Below, one piece after another: positions 11,925-22,120 of a stretch of 64,000 bases of DNA. This DNA is from Pseudocercospora fijiensis CIRAD86 (taxonomy: Eukaryota; Ascomycota; Dothideomycetes; Mycosphaerellales; Mycosphaerellaceae): NCBI RefSeq assembly GCF_000340215.1, contig NW_006921547.1, positions 716,140 to 780,139 on the forward strand. Reading direction: 5' to 3'. The translations under genes were made by a program, and so were the position numbers. The notes under the pieces are model-generated. The model did not search any database. It worked only from the letters and a program-made list of their open reading frames with translations, and was not told where the DNA came from. How positions within the stretch are numbered: the stretch's first letter is position 1; every line of letters starts with the position of its first letter.

Positions 11925-13046
11925 TAATATCTCCGCCTTTAGTACCGCCGCCGCCGCTCCGGCCGATCTACCTTCTACCGATAATAAAGACGCTTATAGT
12001 AGTAATAAGGAGGGAAAAGTATAGCTCTTAGATAAAGTCGCGTTTAAGAGCCTATACCGATAGAGTTACCTATACCGTTATTACCGAAGAACCTAGGCTA
12101 CTATTATAGAAGGAAATATCGATAGTAGAAAGATTTATAGATTAGTTTACTAGTATTATTAGGAAGTATTATATCCGAGGGCGATAATTAATATCTCGTC
12201 TTATATTATACTTTAACGGCTTATAATAAACCTTAGTCTAGTATATTAGACGTAGGGTAGAATACCGAATATTAATTATTAGTAATAGTCGATTACGGTT
12301 ATACCGGTTTATCTTTTATTAACTTATATTACGTATACTAATACTAGCTTCCTATCTATAGCCTAAAGGAGCTACGTAGATTAACTACTTTCGATAGTAG
12401 TTTCGTAGTAGATATTACTTAGTATACTAGAGCGACTATTAATATTAATAGCTATATCGAATATAGGGCCTTCTATCTTATTATATTAGGATATTATCCT
12501 ATTATCCTCGGCCGTCCGTAGCTTAATAAATATAACCCTCGTATCGACTAGAAGCTTAACCGAGTATAGTTTAACTCCGATTACTATAAGGAATATTATA
12601 ATAACTCGTATACTATCGCTCGCGCCTACGGCTTATCCGACCGTAAAGATAACAATACGCTAGCTTACGCCGAACCTATAGCAACGTAGTACTATTAATA
12701 ATAACTAGCTTATAACCTATCGGACGATACCGATATAGTAAAGCTTATCGACTCGATATAAAAGTACTATATATAGCGCGATTGTCCTACGCGCCGATCG
12801 GTATTAACTTAGTTCTTATCTCCGCCCTTACCTCCGCTAATTCTACTACCTCGACTAGTACGGAAACGCTTATTACTACCGCTTATCTATATTACTAGTA
12901 TAACTATAGCTCTAGTAAGCGTATAGGTCTTCGACTAGTAAATAAAGAAGAAGGAGTTATTCGTATTCGCCGCGTCGTTACGGGATATAGAAAAAGAGAT
13001 AGCTAAGAAGAAGTATATTAACCCGGCCGATAAAGTCCCTTAGTAC
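11925..13046 (+). pseudogene. Element B gag-protease continuation
   Basis: The frame of element B resumes after the LINE: NISAFSTAAAAPADLPS, a linker, then an aspartic-protease-like region (12,250-12,560) I cannot pin to a clear DSG box. It ends with KEIAKKKYINPADKVP at the point where element C cuts in. The sentence resumes after 25,323 as YYYSRLILFS. Stops are TAG and TAA only where I read it. Confidence 0.65.
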
Positions 13047-13325
13047 TATTGGCTAGTAACCGGCCCCACACCTATAGGCTAGTTTTAAGCCTATATAAGA
13101 GGCCTCTTTCTGCATTGTAGATAGATCATTAACCTCGTATAGCACATTGTTTATATTACACTTCTATAATGCCTATGTTGCAGGGCTCTAGTTATTAGCC
13201 TAAGCGACAGTCTCGTTATCCTATCTTGCTAAACATAGCTGCCTATATTGCTATAGGTTATGTTACCCTCGGTAGCCTATACTATTACTATAAGTGGTAG
13301 TAGTAGTGTTAGTTTCCGTCCTTTA
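13047..13325 (+). repeat. Element C 5' LTR (279 bp)
   Basis: Direct repeat of 25,045-25,323. It begins TATTGGCTAG and ends GTCCTTTA, TG/CA ends altered to TA. CTATATAAGAGG at about 13,092 is a TATA-box candidate. Confidence 0.93.
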
Positions 13326-13326
13326 T

Positions 13327-13344
13327 TGGAGCCGAAGGTGGGGC
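13327..13344 (+). promoter_or_regulatory. tRNA-type primer-binding site of element C
   Basis: TGGAGCCGAAGGTGGGGC starts one base after the LTR end with TGG, as expected for a complement of a tRNA 3' CCA end. I cannot name the tRNA. Elements A and B look self-primed instead. Confidence 0.6.
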
Positions 13345-13935
13345 TATCTCTTTATATCTAACAGGTTCGGGTGTGTTAAAGGTAGTCTCTAGGCACGAAT
13401 AGCTATAACCGAAGCGAGGGTACGATAAGAGCCTACGATACGGACGATACCGAAGTATCTTAAGGGGCCGTTACGACAAGCAGAGAAACCTCTTAACGAG
13501 GGCATCGCTTTAACCCCGAAAAGCTGCAAACCCTTAGGACTGTTACAGCTCAGGGCCTAGTCTATAACTATAGCTAGCTTCTAAGGACTCGGCTCCGGGT
13601 CGAAGACCTATTTAGTACCGCTTGCTCGAGATAAGCTACCGCCCGCCTAAGGAGGAGATAGACTAATTACCTATCGGCCTTGCTTGGTTTGCTAAGACTA
13701 TCTATACGATAGCAATTTCTAAATTACAGGTCGGATACCTAGACAGTTCCCCTATCGACCGGATAGATTGCTTCGGGATTCGCTGCCTCGTTCGGACAGT
13801 GCTTAGCCTTCTACTAGAAAAAGAAGGTCCCCGCCCCCCCGCCTAGCTAAAGGAGATACGAGCTAGTTTCTAGGATCTAGGTGTGAATAGAGATTGCAGT
13901 CTCTCCCTCCGAGCGGCTTTCGTCTAATACTAAAC

Positions 13936-13975
13936 TTAGCTCCTAGGGGTATATAGGCGACCCCTAGGAGGCTAA
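13936..13975 (+). other. Long stem-loop in the leader of element C
   Basis: TTAGCTCCTAGGGGT pairs with ACCCCTAGGAGGCTAA across a 9-base loop, with a single-base bulge. It survives in RIP-mutated sequence. Possible packaging or translation element; function unknown. Confidence 0.7.
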
Positions 13976-13978
13976 ATT

Positions 13979-14005
13979 CTAATACTACCCCGGGGGTGAC
14001 ATTAG
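13979..14005 (+). repeat. Palindromic motif, copy 1 (before Gag)
   Basis: 27 bases with invariant core TACCCCGGGGG, here flanked by CTAATAC on the left and TGACATTAG on the right. The arms are near inverted copies of each other. Confidence 0.85.
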
Positions 14006-14124
14006 AAGAAAACAGCCTAGTACACTATTCTCTCGCATAGTAACATCGAAACAAACCAAACCTACAATATATACTAAAAACACTTTCCTATAGCATTTCA
14101 TTTTAACTACTTTACGATAATCGA

Positions 14125-17100
14125 ATAAGCTCTAGCTCTAGCGAAAACGAGTATTACGAATCAGCGGAATCTTCGGAATCTAATAACCTACCGGACCCTA
14201 TTAACGAAGAAATTAGGCGACGACTAGTTGTTATAAGCGCCGTCGAACTAGGGGCTGTCGAGCCTTCTACGCCCGAGGCCCTCTACAATGTCGTTATAAA
14301 GATAATTCAAGGGCAAACTGACCTTCTCCGTTAGAACAGGCGTCGCCTACTAGAGCTAGGAAGTAGTAGGAACCCTTTGTTCGAAGGGTGGAACGCTACG
14401 GCGCACGTAGAACGCTTTAAGGACAACTTAGCCGAGTACGGACTCGAAGAGGAGTCGGACTAGTACAAGGTCCGGTCCCTTACGAGGACTACTATTACTA
14501 AGCTTTACCGAACCCTTAGAACCCTAGTTAGCTACCTAGAAAAGGACGACAAGTCTAATGCCGACTAGGAGGTCTTTAAGTAGGCCTTTATAAGGGAGTA
14601 TCGGGATCGCGACAGCCGTCGTATTAAAGGCAGTCGTACGTAGCTTAAGAACCTCTATATAGAGAGGCGCACCGAAGATGACGACCTAAAGGAGTACGTC
14701 CGCGAATTTGTTAAGTTAGCGGACGGTATCGACTAGTAGGACCTCGAGAATTCTTAGAGAACGAGGCTGCTCCTTAAAGGGTTGCCGTAGTCTACGGCTA
14801 AGCGTGTCTTCCGTCGCTATAAGCTTAGCGAAGCCAATCCTAAGACCTTTAGGAAGTACAAAGAGGTCCTAGAGGCTATTAAGGACGACATTAACAGCTC
14901 CGCCGATGCAAAGAAGTTCATTTACGGCGAGGACCGGAATAACCTAGCCTAGGTAAGGAACGATACCTCGGGAACTAGAGGGCCTAAGTTTCTTCCTAAA
15001 TCGCAAAGTGGTCCTAGTACCGTAACTCCTACCGTTACTAAGCATTCTTAGGATATTGCGGACTTAGCTAAATCCCTAGCCTAGCTCAACCTTAATGCGA
15101 AAGCACTATAGCGAGTTAGGGAGGTTATTAATGCTAGTATACTAAAGGATATACTACCGGTCTACTAGATTTCCGATCCTAACTACCCTAAGGCCCCTTT
15201 AGTTAACGTCTACGCTATGCGAAAGATCTATTCTAACTTAGATAGCAAGTGCTAGATGTGCGGCGGTTTCAAACATATTCAATTAGACTACCCTATCTAG
15301 AAAGAGCTTCTTAAGAGGAAGCTCGTTATATAAGTGAATAGTCGGTTCTACTATACCGACACCGGCGACAAGATTGATTTCGAGTAGGATCGTAGAGCTC
15401 CGAAGCTGCCTTAACTTAGGAGTCTTCTAGAGAAGAAGTATAGTAGCAAGATCGAGTTTAAGGACACTAGGAACAGTACCCTCGCCGCTATTGCTAAACG
15501 AGAAACTTAGAAGGTTAGGGCAAAACAGGTTAAGGAGCGGAGTAGTAATAGTACTACTAAGCCTATTAAAGTCAACTTTGTGTCTTAGGATCCGGACGCA
15601 GTTACTAATATTTACGCGGTTACTAAGAACAGTATAGATGTCTACGCTGCTATACGGTCTTAGACCTAGTCCTAAAGCAAGGGCAAGAACCCTTAGAACC
15701 CTACTCGCCCTAGTGCGGCAGCCCCTACTAGGGTACTAAAGAACAAGGCGGCCGACAAGGCTAAGCAATAGCGCGAGTTAACCGCAAAAACTAAGACTCT
15801 CTAGACAGCTACAGACCGTACTACCCGATCTAGCACTATACCTAGCACCGCACCTAGCACTCTACCTATAGAAAGCCTAGTCGTCCTAGAGACTCTAGAG
15901 GTCGATATAGAGGATGTTGCTACCGACATTAGTAGTACCCTAGGTCTAGCTAACCCGCCGGCCTACAAACGAAAGTCAGCCGACCTAAAGAGCTTTCGCT
16001 TTAATAGGTATATAAAGAAGTATAGTGCCGGGCCTACTAACTCTTACGACACAAAGGCAAATGCTCTCTTCTAGGCTTTATAGTTCCTAGACCTCAAGTC
16101 TAACGTGTCTATAGGAGAGCTTCTAGTATACGGTTTGCCTACTAACCTGTTCTAGAGCCGGATTCCTAACGATACTACCTTTATAAAAGACCTTGTAGCC
16201 CTCCGACGCAAATAGGGGCGAGAGGACTATATCGACGTCTCTTCCCTATAGTTCCTTCCTAAGTTTTTAGAGGCCTAGGAGTTAGTAGAAGGCGAATTAG
16301 TAACCTACGAGAGCTAGGAGACTATCGATAATGCTAACGAAGAGGGGATTAAGGAGATAGGCCGAGGGGATAATAATAATGCCGACCCTGCTTCGGTTTT
16401 AGTTTCTATTAAGGCTGTCCGATTTACTAGCTAACAAATCGGTCGAGTAGGACCTCCTCGACCTAAGGAACTTTACTCTATCCCTAATAATATAGACCTT
16501 TCCGCAGTTACCCGTTCCTTTACCGTCGTTCCCGCTATCTATATCTAAGTTACTATCGGAAGCTATAGTTAGCAGTTGCTAGCAATGCTTAATAATAGTT
16601 TAGAGTCACTTATTATAAGTGAGCGCTAGGCTAAACAGCTCCGACTGCTAATAAATAGAGATATTTCCCTTAGTATATAGGGAGTGAATAGGGAGGTTAC
16701 GCTAGTAGGTGCCTGCTATAATGTTATAGTAGACGCTTTCGGCATATGCTTTTCCTTTACCTTCTAGATTGCCGCTAACCCGAACACGCTAATTATTCTA
16801 GGTCGACTATAGTCTCGTATAACCCGGGGTATCTAGCGCAACTGCGACGATAGCTCCTAGGAAGGAACTATCGCTAACTAGAAGGGCAACCGAGTCGTGT
16901 TTACTAGTTATATCGGAAACACTAGCTGCAAGTCCTACGAGGATATCCTTGCTGCTTCTAAGCGCTCTTCGGGAAACGCTATAGCGCGGTTGTAAGACCG
17001 GCAATCTGCGCTATAAGTTAATATAGCTTGAATAGGTTATATCTAGAGGTGCGCCGCTCCGTACGACAAGGCTAGTTTCTAGGCTCTATACTAAGGAGAC

Positions 17101-17217
17101 GAATGCTCGAAGCGATAGCGAGTATAACAGTGTAACGACTACCTAGTATACGAATCTCGGTAATAATGCTGTCGTAGGCATCGCCGCCGGAAGCGGATCT
17201 ACCCGAATCCGAACTAA
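14125..17217 (+). pseudogene. gag: Element C ORF1: Gag-protease
   Basis: One frame of about 1,030 codons, closed only by TAG/TAA where I followed it. The likely start is ATA at 14,125 (ATG changed by RIP), giving MSSSSSENEYYES. The middle is a helical capsid-like region (AHVERFKDNLAEYGLEEESD near 14,406; FVKLADGID; LLLKGLP). A zinc knuckle at about 15,250-15,290 reads CxMCGGFKHIQLDY with the last Cys changed to Tyr. A long basic Ser/Thr/Pro linker follows. Near 16,550-16,640 the protease reads VTIGSYS and LLAMLNNSLESLIISE, where the DSG-type catalytic Asp has become Asn. The frame ends at 17,217 or 17,238, next to the second palindrome. Gag would form the particle; the protease would cleave Gag and Pol. 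Confidence 0.85.
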
Positions 17218-20200
17218 CTAATTAGAACGCCGAGCTAATGCTACCCCGGGGGTGTTATTAGGAATCTAACGTTTTCGCCGGAATTATAAATTAGGATCAC
17301 TAGCTGTATACCTACCGACTTAAAGAGACTTCTAATAAAGTTTACGCGCTGTTCTACTACGCTAATCTCCGGGCCTAACGTTAAAGAGAGAGGGCTCGGG
17401 TATTACGAGCGGTTAGTGTATATACCCTATATAAGAGGGTAGCTAATAAGATTAAGCCTGTAAAGGGCAGCGTATATATAACCGATAGGTCTAATCCTAG
17501 CGGAAATCCTAACTAGCGATAAAAGTGCCTTAACCGCGAAGCAATGTTAACACCTAGGGATAGTCTATACGACTAGAGATACATTACTAAGAAGTTCTCC
17601 GCTATTCCTAGGGGGTCGGGGCTAACGCCGGAGAGACTAGCGAATATTAAACCTAGTATCGAGCTTTCGGATCTTGAACTGGATTTGCTATACGAGCTTC
17701 TATATAACCGCGAAGCCGTATTAGCATATAACTTTACGTATCTAGGCAGGATCAACCCGGAGGTTGCCCCTCTATAGAGGATCCGAACGATCGAGTATAA
17801 GCCTTAGGCTTACCTAGGGTTCAAGCTAAACCTAAGCCTAAGAGGTGTAGTTAAGGACATAATACGGCAGCGTATAAAGGCTAGTACCTTAGAGCCTTCC
17901 TATGCCTCGTATCGCAACCTATACTTCCTAGTTTAGAAGAAGACAGCTCCTAGGGAACTAAAGAAGTACCGTCTAATTAACGCTATATAAAAGTTCAACG
18001 CAGTTACGATTAGAGATACTAACCTCCCTCCGGAGACTAATAGGTTCTCGGAAGCTTTTGCTAACTGTATTGTAGCCTTACTAGTTAATGTTTTCTCGGG
18101 CTACGACTAGATCCCTCTCTATCCTAATAGCCGCGACCTTACTAGTTTCGAGACACCTCTTAGGCTATATAGACAAACTACCCTTCTATAAGGGGCAACT
18201 AACTCCGTAGCCTAGTTCGTTCGTATTATAAACCAAGTCCTCGCGGCCTATATCTCCTATATAGCGATGCCTTTCCTTAACGACATTAGTATTAAGGGCC
18301 CTAAAACTAGGTACGATAATAAAGAAGTAGAGCCTAGCATCCGTAGGTTCTTTCTCGAATACATTTAGAACCTCGATAGTGTCCTCTACGACCTAGAGCG
18401 AGCTAACCTAACGGTGTATAGGGAGAAGCTTTAGCTCCTATGTAAACGAATAAACATTGTCGGGTTTGTAACTAATAAGAACGGCCGCTATCCTAACAAT
18501 GCACGGGTCCTAAAGATTGTGTCCTAGCCCGACCCTACCTACTAGAAAGATGTCCGGATCTGGCTTAGAGTAGTCTCCTACTTCCGTATCTAGGTCGAAA
18601 ACTTTGCGTTAGTATACAAGCCTCTATACGCCTTACTTAAGAAGGATGTAGAGTTTGAATAGACCTCCGTTTACTAAGCCGCTAAGGACAAGGTTACTAA
18701 GGCACTTGTTAGCGCGCCTACGCTTACCTCTATTAACTACTCGGAAGGCGTAGGTCTGCTAATTGTTGCTATCGACTCGAGCGGGGAAGGCTACGGCGAG
18801 ATACTAATATAGTGTAATCGTAAGGAGCCCTCCTTACGTTACCCTATCCGGTACGAGTCCGGTCTATAGAAACCTATCGAGGCCCGATACGATACTAGCA
18901 AGCGAGAGTGCCTTAGTATCTATAAGGCTCTTAAGAAGTTCCGACCTTAGCTCTTTAGAGTATTCTTTCGCCTAGAAGTCGACGCTTAGACGCTAGTCTA
19001 TTAACTTAACCGTATAGCCTCCGACCTACCTAACTCTACGATAGCTCGGTAGGTTGCCTAGATCTATTTGTTTGATTTCGACGTCTTCTATATTCCTAGT
19101 AAGAAGCATACTAGACCGGATAGCCTTTCTAGAAGACCTGCTATAGAAGAGGATATCGCCGAGATAATAGAAGAAGAGGATATCGACGCGGTTATTAACC
19201 GCACCTTCTTTACTACCTTCTATATTAATGCTATGCCGGTAATTACTAGGCCTACTGCCGACGACTAACCTAGTAACTAGCCTAACGAAGACCCTGCTAC
19301 TAACGACGAGGGCTAGGACGATGCTAAGGCGGGCGAACTAGGCAGGGATAATATCCTTAATAGGGTCTACTCCGACGACTCCTATAACATCGCCTACTTC
19401 CTTACCTATACGAAGAGAGCTCCTAGTCTATTAAAGAGTTAATACCGTCGTATCCTTCGCTATTCTCGGAGATTCCTTATTAAGGATCGTATCCTTTAGC
19501 GATAGGCTATAGTTAATATACCGCTCTAGCGTATTATTAACGATCTAGCAGCCCGATAAGAAATCCTTCGTTCCGTTTACGATAAGCTCGGCTACCGGGC
19601 GGCGGAGGGCACCTTCGATGTCCTTCGTCGACGCTACTAGTAGGACGGCGTATAGGCTAATATCTCCCGCTACTATAAGAGCTATCCTAAGTGCAACTTT
19701 AGGAACAGCTACCGGCGTCTAGGAGAGCTTCGTATCCCTACTACCTAGTTAGTTAGGGAGCGGTAGTATAGCGATAGGGTCTATCTTAGCCGTAATAATA
19801 GCCTATATATTATTCGAGAGGGTCTTTCTCGATAGCCGGAGGCCTATCATTTCTATAAAGGTTGCGGTGCTATTAATACCCGTAATATAGCTACCTTCCT
19901 GTTTAAGGATCTGTTTTACCGCTAGGGAACACCTTACGAGGTTATCTTAGACAACGCTACGAACAATATAGCTAAGGAGGTTTAAGCGCTGCTTGTTTCG
20001 TACGGGGCTAAGAACGTTCGCATCTCCCCGTACTATCCCTAGTCGAATGCTATTATTAAGCGCGGCTATCGGTCGTTAATTAATGCCCTGTCTAAGATAA
20101 CTAATAGTAGCGACAGATTAGTTCCTATTTCTACCCGCGTCCTAGCCCTTCTCTAGGCGGACCGAACTACTATTGTCGACACGACTAGACTTATACCGGC

Positions 20201-20978
20201 GGAACTTATAATTAGGAGGGACGCCGTTCTTCCTATTGAATTGTCCTACCGCACGCACGGCGTTTACGATTAGGGGTCTGTTCGTACTAGGGCAGATCTT
20301 CTTACCCTATAGGCTAAGGCTCTTAAGGATATAACTACGACTTCTTAGGAGGGTCTTGCTCGACAACGTCGCCTTCGGGAGGAAGCTAAGCAGTATTTTA
20401 ATAACTATAATGCTGTTGATTGGGAACCTCTAAAGGTTGGCGATATAGTCCTTCTATACCGGTCCGAACTAGAGTATAGTTACTCCTACAAGCTAGCCTT
20501 TAAGTAGAAGGGTCCTTATAGAGTAAAGGAGGTCCTTTACTCGGGCTCCGTATACCTCCTTTAGGAGCTAGATAGTGCTACTTTGAAGCACTCTCACCCT
20601 CGGGCTAATCTAAAGAAGATCGTTAAGTTACGCGAACCTGCCCGCCCTCCGCCGACCGAGGAGGAAGTTAGTGCCTCTATAGACCCTCTACCGTCCTTAG
20701 ATGCCTATCGGGAGGAGGATCCTACCGCTATTATAGATCCTGTTCTGCCTAAGAACTATGCCTATCCCTAGATTCGTCTTAGTAAGCTATTAGGAATAAC
20801 TTAAGAATAAAGGGAGGGTTATATAAGGATTAACTATATATAGAGCGTTTCCGATATTGATCCCGATTCTAATAGTAAACTAGACTTCTAGCTATCTAAC
20901 TCTAACTCCGAGGAACCTAACTAGTCTAGCGATAAAGACCGCCTAGAATTATAGCTAGACGACCCCGAGACTAAATAA
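17160..20978 (+). pseudogene. pol: Element C ORF2: Pol (RT, RNase H, integrase)
   Basis: One continuous frame, -1 relative to ORF1; anchors at 17,970, 20,583 and 20,976 share a phase. RT: RLINAIxKFNAVTIRDTN (17,970), NVFSGYDxIPL, and the active box FLNDISIKGP (about 18,274), FLDDI in relatives with one Asp lost. RNase H begins near 18,750 (VAIDSSGEGYGEILI). The stretch LFDFDVFYIPSKKHTRPDSL (19,060-19,130) is the RNase H to integrase tether. The integrase core has EVILDNAT (19,940) and SPYYPxSNAIIKRG (20,030), where the catalytic Glu is now Lys. The GPY/F module reads KGPYRVKEV (20,509-20,535). The tail is acidic, with no chromodomain. The frame runs through the second palindrome without TGA. 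Reverse transcription and integration would be its job. Confidence 0.9.
17235..17261 (+). repeat. Palindromic motif, copy 2 (Gag/Pol junction)
   Basis: Core TACCCCGGGGG with arms CTAATGC and TGTTATTAG. It lies where ORF1 ends and ORF2, in the -1 frame, takes over. Confidence 0.85.
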
Positions 20979-21242
20979 TTGCTTACTCTTCCTTGCCTCT
21001 ACCTACCTCTACTACGTTGCTTCCTTGCTCTTATCGATCGTTCTCCGCGCTATTAATATAGTGCCGCCCTATACCTTTAGTCCTTACCTATTGTCTGTTC
21101 CTGCTAATGTTTATGCTCTCGTTTATTGCTTTTAGTTTATCCTGTTGTTGTCCTTTACTTGCCTTTGCTTTCGATTGATATTGCTATAACTTTATTCCTT
21201 TGCTCTTGTTTCCTTAGATAGAACTGTACGAGGCGCGTTTTC

Positions 21243-21269
21243 CTAATAATACCCCGGGGGCGGCATTAG
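21243..21269 (+). repeat. Palindromic motif, copy 3 (after Pol)
   Basis: Core TACCCCGGGGG with arms CTAATAA and CGGCATTAG; the right arm keeps the unmutated GGCATTAG form. Confidence 0.85.
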
Positions 21270-21671
21270 GAAGATAGCCGAACCTAGCCCCTCTACCCTT
21301 CTAGGACTACTTCCCTCTAGATTCCTAGACTCTAGCAACCTTCCTTAAGTAACAACGACAATAAGATACTCTACTAGAGGATGTTCCTGCCCTAATTAGC
21401 ACTAGCTACGTAGGACACTAAGAAAGGGAGGATCCCTCTCCCTTCCTAGCTCTTAGATAGACGTAGCAACCTAGGCCTATAGCCTCTAAGAATAGGGACC
21501 TTAGGCCGCTAAGCTTAGTATCTAGAAGAAAGAAGAATACACGGGCTACGTTTACATACCTACTACTATAAAAGGTGATGCTGTATCTACAACGATAGTG
21601 CTATAGGCTAATATAAGCTACGCTAGGCCTAGGCGATTTGCTCTTAGTTGCCGAGCATCTCTAAAGAAAAG

Positions 21672-21698
21672 CTAATGCTACCCCGGGGGTGTTATTAG
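21672..21698 (+). repeat. Palindromic motif, copy 4 (before ORF3)
   Basis: Identical to copy 2: core TACCCCGGGGG with arms CTAATGC and TGTTATTAG. Confidence 0.85.
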
Positions 21699-21952
21699 TC
21701 CCGCTAGCCTTACTACTATAGATTACTACTAGGTACTCGAACTGACTAGTTACATTTCGAGTGCGCGGGAATCTACGAAAGCTAGAGGTTAACAAAAGCG
21801 CGTAGTCGCTACTAGCAATTAGCTAGATCGATTGTCAAACTTTAGCCGCCCTACTAATAAAGGAGTCTCGTATATAGCTTCACTTTTTAGGGTCTATATA
21901 TAATCGTTATCCGTTTGCTTTACCGGAATATACGGACTACGCTACCTTCGTA

Positions 21953-22040
21953 CCCTATTTAAGGCGAGCCTTCTAAGCTCTTTCTTCTACTCGAATACTA
22001 ACTAACTTACTACCGCCTACCCCTCCCCCTCCTTCTATTT
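21953..22040 (+). promoter_or_regulatory. Possible internal promoter for ORF3
   Basis: CCCTATTTAAGG at about 21,954 is TATA-like and is followed by pyrimidine-rich runs up to the likely start of ORF3 at 22,121. This layout matches fungal core promoters; it is inference only. Confidence 0.35.
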
Positions 22041-22120
22041 AAACCCTTTAATTATTATTAACAAGCTACGAACGTTTTTATAAGCTCGTTACTAACTCCT
22101 TTCCGCTCCGGTCAACTAAG

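Larger units (their letters stand above)
13345..14124 (+). other. Leader of element C
   Basis: About 780 bases without an evident long ORF. It keeps more G+C and CA than elements A and B and holds a C-run near 13,830-13,840. A strong inverted repeat (13,936-13,975) is followed directly by the first copy of the element's palindrome (13,979-14,005). It would be 5' UTR and packaging region. Confidence 0.6.
20979..22120 (+). other. Spacer between Pol and ORF3 of element C
   Basis: About 1.1 kb with no convincing ORF. The first 240 bases are pyrimidine-rich. Two palindrome copies (21,243 and 21,672) lie 429 bases apart. Between 21,950 and 22,040 there is a TATTTAA box followed by a CT-rich tract (TTTCTTCTACTC, CCCTCCCCCTCC), resembling a fungal core promoter for ORF3. 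Confidence 0.5.

Noticed and set aside
16807..17004. Minus-strand open frame inside element C
   Set aside because: It overlaps the end of ORF1 (protease region), which has clear family motifs on the plus strand.
17573..17755. Minus-strand open frame
   Set aside because: Antisense of the N-terminal part of element C Pol.
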